Assembly (NCBI GenBank): GCA_029259745.1
Contig: JAJDEO010000051.1
Span: 17,213 to 81,212 of the forward strand
Reading direction: 5' to 3'
Length of the DNA: 64,000 nucleotides
Source: Planctomycetota bacterium
GTDB lineage: Bacteria > Planctomycetota > B15-G4
The notes under the pieces are model-generated. The model saw only the letters and a list, made by a program, of their open reading frames with translations. It did no database searches and was not told where the DNA came from. The position numbers were made by a program, and so were the translations under genes. The first letter of the stretch is position 1. Each line of letters opens with the position of its first letter. This document shows, in pieces, positions 9,512 through 19,700 of the stretch.

Positions 9512-10573
9512 CTACGCCGCGATGTCGTCGTTCGTCTCCTCGAGCACACGGCTGTAGATGTCGAGCTGGTTCAGGAACTCGCCGGTGCCGCGCGCCACGC
9601 ACGTCATCGGATCGGAACCGATGCGCACGGGCAGCTGCACTTCCTGCTCGACAACACGATCGATGCCGCGCAGCAACGCGCCACCACCGCACATCGTGAT
9701 GCCCTGCTGGACGAGGTCGGCAGCGAGCTCGGGCGGAGTGTTCTCGAGCGTGGCCTTGATCGCCTGGACGATCGCCATGACGGGCTCGAGCAGCGCTTCG
9801 CGAATCTCGGAGCTCGTGACGATCGTGCGCCGCGGAAGACCGATCATCATGTCGCGACCAGCCACTTCCATCTCGAGTTCCTCTTCGAGCGGAACCGCCG
9901 AGCCGATCATCATCTTGATCCGCTCTGCCGTCTGGTCACCGACGAGCAAGTTGTAGTTGCGGCGCATGTAGTTGACGATCGCCTCGTCCATCTCGTCGCC
10001 CGCGATGCGGATCGACTCGCTGTGGACGATGCCGAACAAACTCATGACGGCCACCTCGGTGGTACCACCACCGATGTCGACGACCATGCTCGCGAGCGGA
10101 TCAGCGACGGGCATGCCCGCACCGATGCCGGCCGCCATGGGCTCGGACACGAGGTAGACCTTGCGCGCGCCTGCGCGTTCGGCCGAGTTGATGACCGCGC
10201 GACGCTCGACCGCCGTGATCCCGGACGGGATCGCGATGACGATACGCGGGCGCACCATGAAGCTGCGGTTGTGCACCTTGCGGATGAAGTACCGCAGCAT
10301 CTTCTCGGTGATCTCGAAGTCGGCGATGACGCCGTTCTTGAGCGGGCGGATGGCCTGGATGTTGCCCGGCGTCTTGCCGAGCATCTCCTTGGCCTGGAGG
10401 CCGACAGCGTCACCATCGAGGAGAACGTCGTTCGTGCCCTTGCGGACCGCGACGACGGACGGCTCGTTGAGAACCACGCCCTCGTTGGGGATGCAGACGA
10501 GCGTGTTCGCCGTCCCGAGGTCGATGCCCATGTCGGTGGAGAACTTCCCCACCATCCATTCGAATGCCTTCAT
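9512..10573 (-). CDS. mreB: Rod shape-determining actin homologue MreB
   Basis: Cytoplasmic ATPase that forms membrane-bound filaments guiding lateral wall synthesis. It is 353 aa with the actin-fold phosphate loops (MGIDLGTANTLVCI near the N-terminus; VVDIGGGTTEVAVMSLFG; and MCGGGALLRGIDRVV for adenosine). Length and sequence are standard for MreB. The N-terminus begins MKAFEWMVGKFSTDMG, so an amphipathic membrane-binding stretch is plausible. It is the first gene of mreB-mreC-mreD-mrdA-rodA-mscK-like. The operon promoter should lie in the 460 bp upstream, where I could not point to a convincing -35/-10 pair. Confidence 0.97.
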   Translation of the reverse strand: MKAFEWMVGKFSTDMGIDLGTANTLVCIPNEGVVLNEPSVVAVRKGTNDVLLDGDAVGLQAKEMLGKTPGNIQAIRPLKNGVIADFEITEKMLRYFIRKVHNRSFMVRPRIVIAIPSGITAVERRAVINSAERAGARKVYLVSEPMAAGIGAGMPVADPLASMVVDIGGGTTEVAVMSLFGIVHSESIRIAGDEMDEAIVNYMRRNYNLLVGDQTAERIKMMIGSAVPLEEELEMEVAGRDMMIGLPRRTIVTSSEIREALLEPVMAIVQAIKATLENTPPELAADLVQQGITMCGGGALLRGIDRVVEQEVQLPVRIGSDPMTCVARGTGEFLNQLDIYSRVLEETNDDIAA

Positions 10574-11034
10574 CTGTCTGCCTATCGCCGGCGCCTAAGG
10601 GCGCGTCGGACGCCTCATCTCGAGACATGCGACGCTTGCGGTCGAAACGGCGACCGCGAACCGGACCCTCCCGTGGCCATCTCCGCGAGCGATCGGCCGT
10701 CGAAACGGGCGTTCGTCGTCGAGCACGAAGGGATCAGCCGTATTGGAGCAGTCGACAGCCCCCAGACGAAGACACCACTGACCTCAGGTGTTCGATTTCT
10801 CGGCATACGACATCTGGTGGTGGTGGATATGCACCGACACCAGGCTGCGGGGACGCATCGAACGAATTCCGTCTCGCGCCGAGAGCCGCCCGATCGCGTC
10901 CCACGGCTTCGGGTGATTCATCCCACCACGGGGCTCGGGGACAGCTCGCCAGCCCTCAAACCGCTTCCAGAGCTGGACTTCACCGCCAAGCGCCCCCCGG
11001 CACCGGCACGTCGCGCGGGTCTCCCGACAACGCA
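10574..11034. other. 461-bp non-coding stretch upstream of mreB
   Basis: No convincing gene: short frames here have arginine/serine-rich translations typical of GC-rich shadow frames. It should carry the mreB operon promoter and 5' leader on the minus strand, but no clear promoter hexamers were found. An imperfect hairpin (CTGGTG at 10814-10819 with CACCAG at 10838-10843) is the only structure seen. Confidence 0.5.
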
Positions 11035-11072
11035 ACAAACCCTGCCATCGCTCTTGCGATGACAGGGTTTGT
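11035..11072 (-). terminator. Terminator after the 65-aa gene
   Basis: A 17-bp stem (11035-11051 with 11056-11072) and a 4-base loop. On the plus strand one pair is a C.A mismatch; read on the minus strand the same pair is a G.U wobble, so the hairpin pairs fully only in minus-strand RNA. It lies 27 bp beyond the stop of the 65-aa gene and before the mreB promoter region, and is followed on the minus strand by a short T-rich stretch. It separates the moeA-lnt side from the mre operon. Confidence 0.75.
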
Positions 11073-11099
11073 CGTCGTCGCGCCGAGGCGCGGGTCGGG

Positions 11100-11297
11100 T
11101 CAGCCGAAGAGGCCGGTCCCGAAGTCGTTGCTGGCCTTCATCCAGAGCGCCACGAGGGCACCCAGGAGCGCGACGAACATTCCGAACATCATGCCGTCGT
11201 ACATGTTTGCGCCGGGCTTGACGGGTGCGTCGACCTCTTCGACCTCAAGGTCAGCGTCACCGCCGCGCGCTCTGCGCCCACCACCACGCTTTGCCAT
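11100..11297 (-). CDS. Small single-TM hypothetical protein (65 aa)
   Basis: Function unknown. The first half is charged (MAKRGGGRRARGGDADLEVE, then an acidic patch); the second half has one hydrophobic helix (MMFGMFVALLGALVALWM) followed by a short tail. It sits 28 bp downstream of the coiled-coil membrane protein on the same strand and just before a strong terminator, so it is probably the last gene of that transcription unit. GC-rich codon use with a clear hydrophobic segment argues that it is real. Confidence 0.6.
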   Translation of the reverse strand: MAKRGGGRRARGGDADLEVEEVDAPVKPGANMYDGMMFGMFVALLGALVALWMKASNDFGTGLFG

Positions 11298-11325
11298 CGT
11301 TCTCTCCTGGTTCTGTGGGCCGGGC

Positions 11326-12174
11326 TTACAGGTGCGTCGTCGCGCTGTCGAACTTGCTGATGCTCAAGCCATCGGTCACGAACTCGATCTGCGCCGTGGC
11401 GTAGTTCGGGTGGACCTGATCGACGCGCACTTGACCCTTGTACTGCTTGCCGCTGTAGATCTCGAAGACGTAGCCGCGCTGCACGTTGGCGTTCGAGCCC
11501 TTGTTCAGGATCACGAAGTTGTACTCGCTGTCGACCTGGGCCACCTGGGCCTCGATCAGCGGCGCTGCGATGATGTCCGTCGCAACAAAGCCGGAGTTCT
11601 TCGCGACCTCGAGCAGACCCGTGCTGTTGCGCAGCTCGGCAAGCAGGCCGGTGACTTCGCCCTGCATGTCAGCGAGCTGGCCCTGAGCGGCCTTGAGTTC
11701 GTCCCGTGCGGCGTTCATGGCCGTTTCGGCGCGACGCTGCGCGTCCTTGGCGTCCTGAGCTTCACGGCGGAACGTATCGTTCGCGTCAGCCAACTTCTCG
11801 TTGCGGCTCTGCGCCGCCGAGAGATCGTTCGCCAGCGTATCGATCGACTGCTGGATCTTCGTGACGTCGTCGCGAAGGTCCTGGTTCTTCTGTTCGAGCG
11901 CCGCGTTGGCGTTCTGGAGGCTGCGCACCTGGACGTCGAGGCTGTCGCTCGACTCCTGGAGAGACGACTTGTCGTTCTCGAGTGCGGTCTTCTCAGCCCG
12001 TGCATCGCTCACGGTCTGCTCGAGGTCGGCCTCGAGGGATGCAATCTGCGCGTTCGCGGTGTCGAGATCGCCTTGGGTTGCGCTGCGTTGCTGTAGCAAC
12101 GAGCCCGCACCAGCAACGACAACAGCTGCGAGGAACAGATTGATGACTACGAAGGTCTTGCCAATACCACTCAT
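11326..12174 (-). CDS. Membrane-anchored coiled-coil protein
   Basis: Function unknown. The protein is 282 aa: an N-terminal TM helix (FVVINLFLAAVVVAGAGSLL), a coiled coil of ~140 residues rich in Ala/Glu/Gln/Asp, and a C-terminal ~90-residue globular domain (around IDAAPLIEAQ-like and NFVILNKGSNANVQRGYVFE) that resembles beta-rich end domains in envelope proteins. I chose ATG 12172-12174 because the following residues start the TM helix; the 24 residues upstream in the longer frame are arginine-rich. It lies 109 bp after lnt and 28 bp before a small membrane protein. A cell-envelope structural role is an inference from topology alone. Confidence 0.7.
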   Translation of the reverse strand: MSGIGKTFVVINLFLAAVVVAGAGSLLQQRSATQGDLDTANAQIASLEADLEQTVSDARAEKTALENDKSSLQESSDSLDVQVRSLQNANAALEQKNQDLRDDVTKIQQSIDTLANDLSAAQSRNEKLADANDTFRREAQDAKDAQRRAETAMNAARDELKAAQGQLADMQGEVTGLLAELRNSTGLLEVAKNSGFVATDIIAAPLIEAQVAQVDSEYNFVILNKGSNANVQRGYVFEIYSGKQYKGQVRVDQVHPNYATAQIEFVTDGLSISKFDSATTHL

Positions 12175-12282
12175 GCCGTCTCTCGTTCGGGCTGCATCAG
12201 CGCGCAGGAATCGGGGCCGTCCGGACCGTTGGGGACGGTCGGACATACAAGTGCGGGAGCGTAAGAAGGGGCCGAACCAGTG

Positions 12283-13893
12283 TCAAGGAACGCTGTCCTG
12301 TCGTTGGCGGATGAAAGGCACCAAAAGAGCCCCGATCACGCACAACCAGGCCGTCATATCGCCCCAACGGACGTAGGGCGTTTCGTCGTCGCGGACCGGC
12401 ACTCTGCGCGCAAACGTGCCTCCCACGGCGCGATCGCGCCCATCCACGGTGAACTTCTCGACGCGGCCATCGGGGTGAACCAGGCACGAGATGCCCGAGT
12501 TCGTCGACCGAAACAATGCCCTGCGGGACTCGACGGCCCGCAGGATCGAGTGCAGCTCCATATGGTCGAACTCGGTCGACTCGCGAAACCATGCCTCGTT
12601 GCTCAGATTGACGTTGAACTGTGCACCGAGCCGCACACCGTCTCGGAAGTAATCCCCGTAGGCGTTCTCGTAGCAGATGGTGACACCAAAGACGGGCCCG
12701 CGGTCCCAATCGAGCACGGCCGCGCCCGGGCCCGGCGTCAGCGTCGCGACGAAGCCGGCCAGGCTGTCGATGAAGCCCGAGACGAGTTCACGGACGGCGG
12801 CCGGGAGGTCATCGGCATACGGGATGTACTCGCCTCCGGGGACGAGAACATGCTTGTCGTAGCGCTCCAGACGCAGTCCGGAGGGGTCGTAGAGCAGTGC
12901 GACATTGCGCAGCACGACCTCGTCGTCCACGTTGCCTTCGTAGTGCGCCGCGCCCAAAAGCGCCCACGGAGGCTCGTGACCGGACGGCACGCTCGCGTGG
13001 ATCAGCGCGAGCATGTCCCGCTCGAAACGCGCGCCGTCCTCGGGCCCGAACTCGGACCCCTGGAACCAGCGGTCGTCCGCGCTTCCATCGCCGACGGGGT
13101 AGGGAAAAATCGTCTCCGGCCAAAGCAACAGATCGAGGTCAGGGTGCTCGGCGAGCAGCGCCGCTGTGCCTTCGAGGCAGATGCGTGCGCGCTCATGAGG
13201 CCCCAAGCCCCCCTCCTTGAGTTCCTGGCGGATGTTGGGCTGGATCGTCCCGAGCAGCGGGCCCTCGCGTGAGGGTGCCAGAAGCCCGGGGCGCACGGCC
13301 CCGTAGACGACTGTGGCGACGACGAGCGCCGCACCCCCGAGGGCGCAGAGCCTCTGACGATCGGCCCACGACCAGAGCGCCGCACCCGACGAAACCGCCA
13401 CGAACGACACGAGGTGCACACCGCCGAGGTCGGCGATCTGGACGACGTTGCCGTTCGCGGCCCACGCCATGCCCGCGAGGTTCCACGGATAACCCGACAT
13501 CGGCAGGTGATGCCGCGCGAACTCGATCGCCACCCAGACGATCGGCAAGACGGGAAACGCCGGACGCCCGGGCAGCGCCGCCCGCGCGACGACACCGAAC
13601 ACGCCGAACCAGAAGGCCTGCACGAGTGCCACGCCGACGAGATTGAAGGGGCTCGAGGCTGCAACCCAGAGGTTCCCCAACGCGAAGAGCACGAGTCCGA
13701 CGACGAACCCGCGGCCGAATGCGCGCGGTCCGGAGGTGGCCGACACCATCGACGCGCCCAGGCAGACGGCGCCCAGCCCAGCCAGCGGCCACAAGCCGAA
13801 GGGCGGGAAGGCCGCCAGGAACAGCAGCGTCCCGAGTGCCGCCATGATCCAGGGGTTCGTCGTGACGAGGCGCCGCCCGAGCGAATCGTTCAC
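12283..13893 (-). CDS. lnt: Apolipoprotein N-acyltransferase
   Basis: Adds the third acyl chain to the N-terminal cysteine of lipoproteins in the inner membrane. It is 536 aa (E. coli 512). There are about six N-terminal TM helices, then a nitrilase-type domain with the catalytic triad in order: Glu in LLLWPETIFPYP (~260), Lys in YDKHVLVPGGEYIP (~347) and Cys in VTICYENAYGDYF (~406). A last C-terminal TM helix (MTAWLCVIGALLVPFI) is present. The start is GTG 13891-13893, overlapping the moeA stop (GTGA); the longer frame upstream is a shadow of moeA. Its presence fits the predicted lipoproteins elsewhere in the window. Confidence 0.93.
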   Translation of the reverse strand: MNDSLGRRLVTTNPWIMAALGTLLFLAAFPPFGLWPLAGLGAVCLGASMVSATSGPRAFGRGFVVGLVLFALGNLWVAASSPFNLVGVALVQAFWFGVFGVVARAALPGRPAFPVLPIVWVAIEFARHHLPMSGYPWNLAGMAWAANGNVVQIADLGGVHLVSFVAVSSGAALWSWADRQRLCALGGAALVVATVVYGAVRPGLLAPSREGPLLGTIQPNIRQELKEGGLGPHERARICLEGTAALLAEHPDLDLLLWPETIFPYPVGDGSADDRWFQGSEFGPEDGARFERDMLALIHASVPSGHEPPWALLGAAHYEGNVDDEVVLRNVALLYDPSGLRLERYDKHVLVPGGEYIPYADDLPAAVRELVSGFIDSLAGFVATLTPGPGAAVLDWDRGPVFGVTICYENAYGDYFRDGVRLGAQFNVNLSNEAWFRESTEFDHMELHSILRAVESRRALFRSTNSGISCLVHPDGRVEKFTVDGRDRAVGGTFARRVPVRDDETPYVRWGDMTAWLCVIGALLVPFIRQRQDSVP

Positions 13894-15110
13894 CACGCGA
13901 GGAAACCCGCACGCGGAAGCGCGAAGTAGGTCGCCGGCGTGCCGGCCGTGCAGAGCCCTTCGCCGCGCTCGAGGTAGGCAAACCCGCTGCGCTGCGCCAT
14001 CGCCGTCAGGTCGCCCGAACCGTGCCAGCCGCCGAAGTGGACGCCCGCAGCGCGCCGCTCGACGGGCAGCAGCAGGTCGCGCCAGCTGTTGCGCGCGACG
14101 TCGTTGAGCAGCGGGAGCTGCTCCGTCGGCCACTCCTCGACTGCGTGCCCGGCCAGCCGTGCGAGCGCCGCCGCGACGAGCACGCGCCCTGTCATCAGTG
14201 CCGCCACGGGGTTGCCCGGCAGCCCGAAGACGAGCTGCTCACCGCGCGTCGCGAACATCGTCGGCTTGCCCGGCTTGGCGGCGATCTTGTCGAAGTGCGT
14301 CTCGCATCCGAAGGACGCCAGGACGTCCGACGTGAAGTCGAACTCGCCCACCGAGGCGCCACCCGTGAGCACGACGACGTCGGCGTCGAGGGCACGTTCG
14401 AAGAGTGCGCCGAGGGCGTCGGGGTCGTCGGCCGAGACGCCGAGGTTCGTGACATGCGCACCCGTCGCCGCGAGCAAGGCCGCGAGCATAGGACCGTTGC
14501 TCTCGCGGATCTGACCGCGCTCGATCGCCGCGCCCGGAGCGACGAGTTCGTCACCCGACGTCAACAGCGCGACGCGTGGGCGGCGGACGACGTGCACCGT
14601 TCCGGCGCCGGCGCCGATCAGCACCGGCAACGTCATCGCATCGATGAACAGGCCCGGCTCGCCCACCGAGCGCCCACGCGCGAGATCCTCACCGCGCGGC
14701 GCGATGTGCTGACCGATCTCCGGCGCCCGCAGAAACCGGACCGTGTCGCCGTCGGCGGCCTCGGTCCACTCCACGGGAACGACGGCATCGGCGCCCGGCG
14801 AGATCGGCGCCCCGGTCATGATCCGGTGCACGGCGCCGGCGGGGAGTTCGTCGCGGGCCTCCTCGCCTGCCGCCACGGTGCCGGCGATCGGCAGCGTCAC
14901 GGGTGCGGACTCCGACGCGGATACGAGCTCCGCGGCGCGCACGGCGAACCCGTCCATCATGACCCGGTCGAAGGGCGGAAGGTCTGTGTCCGAGACGATG
15001 GTCTCGGCAAGGATCCGGCCCACGGCATCGACGATCGGCAGCGTCTCGCTCCCGCGTGGACTCGAGGCGTGGGCGAGAACGGTGCTGCGAGCGGCTTGGA
15101 TCGAGATCAT
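13890..15110 (-). CDS. moeA: Molybdopterin molybdenumtransferase MoeA
   Basis: Inserts molybdate into adenylated molybdopterin, the last step of basic molybdenum cofactor synthesis. It is 406 aa (E. coli 411). Family features: PPFDRVMMDGFAV near residue 50, GQIRESNGPMLAALL, GGASVGEFDF and FGLPGNPVAALM. A good AGGAGG lies 8 bases before ATG 15108-15110; the longer frame upstream is arginine-rich and not supported. The stop overlaps lnt. No other molybdenum cofactor gene is nearby, so pairing with lnt looks like operon economy rather than pathway linkage. Confidence 0.95.
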   Translation of the reverse strand: MISIQAARSTVLAHASSPRGSETLPIVDAVGRILAETIVSDTDLPPFDRVMMDGFAVRAAELVSASESAPVTLPIAGTVAAGEEARDELPAGAVHRIMTGAPISPGADAVVPVEWTEAADGDTVRFLRAPEIGQHIAPRGEDLARGRSVGEPGLFIDAMTLPVLIGAGAGTVHVVRRPRVALLTSGDELVAPGAAIERGQIRESNGPMLAALLAATGAHVTNLGVSADDPDALGALFERALDADVVVLTGGASVGEFDFTSDVLASFGCETHFDKIAAKPGKPTMFATRGEQLVFGLPGNPVAALMTGRVLVAAALARLAGHAVEEWPTEQLPLLNDVARNSWRDLLLPVERRAAGVHFGGWHGSGDLTAMAQRSGFAYLERGEGLCTAGTPATYFALPRAGFLAW

Positions 15111-15421
15111 CGGCAGGCCTCCTGGGCGAGCGCGTGGTGACGCGAGAGCGGCGGTTCCGCGGTCAGCTGGCGCGGCGCCTTGATGCGCCCCGCCCAGCCC
15201 GACCAGCTTCTCCGAAACGCCACGCATCAGCGGCACGGCGCGGTCGAGAGCCTCGCCATTCCGGCCCCACGATGCCAGCACCCGCCCGAGCCAACCCCGC
15301 GCCGTGCGCAGCCGCGGACGTGACGATCCGATGACAGGCCTGTCGTGTGCGGCGCGAACTCCTATCGTGGCGGGTGACGTTGTTGCCCCTGTCGCCCCCG
15401 GTCACGCTCTGCGAGTCATCC
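15111..15421. other. Divergent intergenic region moeA / RND efflux pair
   Basis: A 311-bp region between two divergently read units; it must hold both promoters. No gene is supported. The only clear element is a perfect 12-bp palindrome GACAGGCCTGTC (15333-15344), 78 bp before the adaptor start, which could be an operator for a regulator of the efflux genes. This is weak, single-site evidence. Confidence 0.4.
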
Positions 15422-16741
15422 ATGCATCACGTGAGGTCGGCCCGCTGGGTCGCCATCGTCGCCGCGGCACTGTTGGTGGGCTGCGAGGTCCAGACTGGCG
15501 GGGACGCGGGGAGCGACGACCAGGTGACGTCCGTGACCGGCGGCCGCGAAACCGTACGCGAGACGCTCGTCGTCGTCGCGCCGCTCGTGGTCGGTTCGGT
15601 CCGCGACGAGGTCGTCGTCTCGGCCCGCGTCGAGTCGCGTGCCGCGGTGCAGGTCTACCCGAAGCTCGCCGGCCTGCCGGTCACCTCGGTGCTCGTCGAG
15701 GAGGGCGCACGCGTCACGGCCGGTCAGCCCCTCGTCACGCTGTATGACGAAGAGCTGCAGCTCACCGAGCAAGCCGCGAGCGCGGCCTTCGACGAAGCGC
15801 AGCGCAACATCGAGCAGGATCAGCTCGACCGCGACGAAGTCGGACGCAAGATCGCACTCCTCGAAGAGCGCATGGAGATCCAGGAGGGCGAGGTGCAGCG
15901 GCTCGTCGAACTCGGCGACCTCGTCACACGCAAGGAAGTCGACGATGCGCGCGTGGTGCGTTCGCAGATGCGCGCCGAGATGAACGACTCGCTGGCCCAG
16001 CGGCGCGGGCTCGACATCAAGACGGCGCTCGCGGAGATCGGCGTCCGCAAGGCGCAGATCGAGTGGGACCGCGCCAAGCAGGACCTCGAGCACGCCGTCA
16101 TGCGCGCACCGATGGGCGGCATCATCGCGATGCGTGACATCGAGATCGGGGAGATCGCGTCGCAGTCGGCGCCCGCCTTCCAGATCGTCGACGACAACGA
16201 CCTCATCCTCGATCTCCGCGTCCCGCAGGACGCCTACGCGCGACTCGCCGCAGGCCAGACCGTGATCGTGACTCCGGTCTCCGGTGACGACGCCACGTAC
16301 CACGGCGTCGTGCGCACGGTGAACCCCGTGCTCGATCAGGACACAGGCACCGTCCATGTGATCGTCGACATGGAAGAAGAGCCGGGCCTCGTCGCCGGAC
16401 TCTTCGTCGAGGCGCGAGTCATCACGTCTGAGCGTCCCGCGGCGCTGCTCGTCAGCAAGCGCGCCGTCCTCTACGACGACGACCAGCCCATCTTCTTCGC
16501 GCTCGACGCTCCCGTGCTCGCCACGGGTGAAGCTGCTGGCGCCAACCAGGGCCTCGCCGGGGCGACGCGCAGCTCCGTGAGCAAGGTGCCTTTCGTCGCC
16601 GGCGCCGCGACGGCGACGAACGTCGAGATCCTCTCCGGACCCGACGGCACGCCGATCGACCCCGAGTTCCTCGTCGTCATCGTCGGCCAGGAGAACCTCA
16701 AGGACGGCGCCGCCGTGCGCGTCGTCAAGGAGGCCTATTGA
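15422..16741 (+). CDS. RND efflux periplasmic adaptor, lipoprotein (HlyD/AcrA type)
   Basis: Membrane-fusion protein that links the inner-membrane pump to an outer-membrane channel. It is 439 aa. It starts with a lipoprotein signal (MHHVRSARWVAIVAAALLVG, then Cys), followed by the barrel/lipoyl half motifs (VTSVLVEEGARVTAGQPLVT), a coiled-coil hairpin (~100-200), the second lipoyl half (LEHAVMRAPMGGIIAMRDIE) and beta-barrel domains. I chose ATG 15422 because the signal peptide starts there; the 25 upstream residues add nothing. The stop overlaps the pump start (TTGA). An outer-membrane TolC-type partner is not in this window. Confidence 0.88.
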   Translation: MHHVRSARWVAIVAAALLVGCEVQTGGDAGSDDQVTSVTGGRETVRETLVVVAPLVVGSVRDEVVVSARVESRAAVQVYPKLAGLPVTSVLVEEGARVTAGQPLVTLYDEELQLTEQAASAAFDEAQRNIEQDQLDRDEVGRKIALLEERMEIQEGEVQRLVELGDLVTRKEVDDARVVRSQMRAEMNDSLAQRRGLDIKTALAEIGVRKAQIEWDRAKQDLEHAVMRAPMGGIIAMRDIEIGEIASQSAPAFQIVDDNDLILDLRVPQDAYARLAAGQTVIVTPVSGDDATYHGVVRTVNPVLDQDTGTVHVIVDMEEEPGLVAGLFVEARVITSERPAALLVSKRAVLYDDDQPIFFALDAPVLATGEAAGANQGLAGATRSSVSKVPFVAGAATATNVEILSGPDGTPIDPEFLVVIVGQENLKDGAAVRVVKEAY

Positions 16742-19700
16742 GCGCCGATGAGTCGCTGCAGCGCAGCGGTGAAGCCGCCGGCCCGCTGCGCCTGACGGTC
16801 TTGCGCCCGGTCGCCGTGGCGATGGTGTTCGTCTCGCTCGTCGTGTTCGGCGTCGTCTCGCTGACGGGGCTGCCGCTCAACCTGCTGCCCGACATTTCCT
16901 ATCCGCGCGTCACGGTCCGGGCCGAGTACCCCGGCGCGGCGCCTGAAGACGTCGAGGAGCGCGTCACCAAGCGCCTGCACGAAACGCTGTCGGTGCTGCC
17001 GGGCCTCGAGACGATCTCCAGCGTCTCGCGCGCCGAGCTCACCGATGTGACGCTCGAGTTCGTCTGGGGCACGAACCTCAGCTACGCCATCCAGGACATC
17101 CGCGAGCGCCTCGACCGCAGCAACCTCCCGCTCGAGGTGCCGACGCCGATCATCCTGCGCTACGACCCGACGCTCGACCCGATCATGGTCGTCGGACTCA
17201 CCGGCGGGCGCGACCTCATCGAGCTGCGCCTGCTCGCCGAGGACCGTCTCGCGCCGATGCTCTCCACGGTCGAAGGCATGGCGGCCGTGCGCGTCCGCGG
17301 CGGGCTCGAAGACGAGATCCAGGTGCGCCTGCGGCCCGAAAAGCTCGCGCAGTTCAACCTGCGCCCGACCGACGTCATCGCGCGGCTTGCGGCCGAGAAC
17401 GTGAACATGGCGTCCGGCACGGTGCTCGAAGGCGACACCGAGTACCTCGTCCGCATCCTCAACGAGTACCAGACGCCCACCGAGATCGGACGCACGACCC
17501 TGCCGGTGGGCAGCGGCACCGAGGTGCGGCTCGAAGAGGTCGCCACGATCCGCCGCACGCCGAAGGAGCGCGACGTCATCACGCGCATCGACGGCGAAGA
17601 GTCGGTGCAGCTCGAGATCTTCAAGGAGGCCGACGCGAACATCGTCGACCTCGCCAAGCGCGTGCGCTCGCGTCTCTTCGGAACGGCCGAGCAGCGCTCC
17701 TACGTCCGCGATCTGCGTGACGGCGTGACGCCTGACCCCGACGATGCGTACGACGCCTTCCTCACACGCGTCGAGGCCAACCCGACCGAACGCGCGGCGC
17801 TCGAACGTATCGCGAAGGCCCGCGCGGAGTCGTCGATGTTCGGGGGCCCCGACGGCGGCGGCGCCAAGAACGACGCGCCCGAGGACAACCGCACCGACGA
17901 GCAAAAAGCCCTCGACGAAACCCTGCGAGCCGAAGAAGACAAGCTGCTCGCCGAGGTCGCGAAGAAGGAAGCGGCCTTCGAGTACGACGCCGCCACGCTG
18001 CCTTCCGACGTGCGCGTCCAGCTCCTCAGCGACCAGTCGCGCTTCATCGAGGACGCCCTCGGTGAGGTTCAGAGTTCAGCTGCCATCGGCGCCGTGCTGG
18101 CCGTGTTCGTGCTCTACCTCTTCCTGCGCCAGCTCGGCACCACGCTGATCATCGGCGTCGCGATCCCGGTCTCGGTGATGGTGACATTCGTCCCGCTGCG
18201 CCTCACGGACACGAGCCTCAACGTCATGTCGCTCGGCGGGCTCGCGCTCGGCATCGGCATGGTCGTCGACAACGCGATCGTCGTGCTCGAATCGATCGCG
18301 CGCTGCCGCGAGCGTGGACTCGCGCGTGGCGCGGCCGCCGTGGCGGGCGTGCGCGAGGTCGCCGGCGCGGCCACGGCGTCGACACTCACGACCGTCGCCG
18401 TGTTCGCGCCGATCGTGTTCGTCGAAGGCATCGCGGGGCAGATCTTCCGCGACCAGGCGCTGACCGTCGTGGCGAGCCTCATCGCGTCACTCATCGTCGC
18501 ACTGTTCCTTGTCCCGATGCTCGCCGGGCTCGGTCGCGACGGGAGCTCGGGCTTCTCGGTCCGCTCGCTGCTCGGGTCACTGCGCCGCGTCGTCTTCGGC
18601 CCCAGCCTCGCCTTCGCAGCGTTGCGCGGCGACATCAAGCGCTTCGGGATGCCCTGGGTCGTGCTGCTCTTCCCGTTCATCGTCGTCGCGCGCGTGCTGC
18701 ACTTCGCCCTCGAAGTTGCCGGACGGGTCCTGCTCGCCTTGCTCGCGCTCGTCGTCGGCGCCGTGGCCCTCGTAGCCTGGCTCGTCGCCAAGATCTTCGT
18801 GCTCGTGATGTGGGTTCCGTCGAAGATCTTCGCCGGCATCTTCGAGGCGTTGCGTCGCATCTACCCGCCCGTCATCCGCGGCATCACGCGCTCCCCCATC
18901 GCCTCGGGGCTCGTCCTCCTCATCGCCGGCGCGATGATGGTCTGGACGGTGCAAACGGCCGGCAAGCTCGGCTCCGAACTCCTGCCCGAGGTCCACCAGG
19001 GCGAGATCATCAGCCAGCTCTCGATGCCCGTCGGCACGCCGCTCGAGGCCACCGACGCCCTGGCCCGGACGGCCGAAGAGACGCTTGCCGGCCACCCCGA
19101 CGTAGCTTGGGTCTCGGCGGTCATCGGCGTTCCACGCGACGAGATCGCCGAGGCCGACGAAGGCGAGCACACCGCGCGCCTGACCATCGGCCTGCGCTCG
19201 AATCTCGAAGACGTCGTCGCCGCCGAAGAGTCGGTGATGAACACGCTGCGTGAACGCCTGCATCGGCTCCCCGAGTTGCGCGACGTGCGCTTCGAGCGCC
19301 CGGCGCTGTTCGCGATGCGCTCACCGATCCAAGTCGAGATCAAGGGCGACGACCTCGCCGCACTGGCCCTCGCCGCCGCGGCCATCGAGGCCGAGCTCTA
19401 CTCGATCCCGGCGCTGCGCGACATCCGCACGTCGATCCAGCCGGGCAGCCCCGAGGTCATGCTCACGTTCGACCGCGACCTGCTCGCGCGCATGGGACTC
19501 GACTCGCGCACCGTCGCGACGCTCGTCGCCGACTCGGTCAAGGGCAACGTCGCGACACGCTTCACGGACGCCGACCAGAAGCTCGACGTGCTCGTCCTCA
19601 CCGACAAGAAGCGCCTGACGTCGATCGAGGACCTCATGGCCCTGCCGGCAAACCCTGCCAGCGCAGCCTCCGAGCCGCTCTCGTCGCTGTCGCGCAGCCG

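Noticed and set aside
10615..11038. Short minus-strand frames (63 and 84 aa) upstream of mreB
   Set aside because: Arginine/serine-rich or mixed composition, no ribosome-binding site, no recognisable domain.
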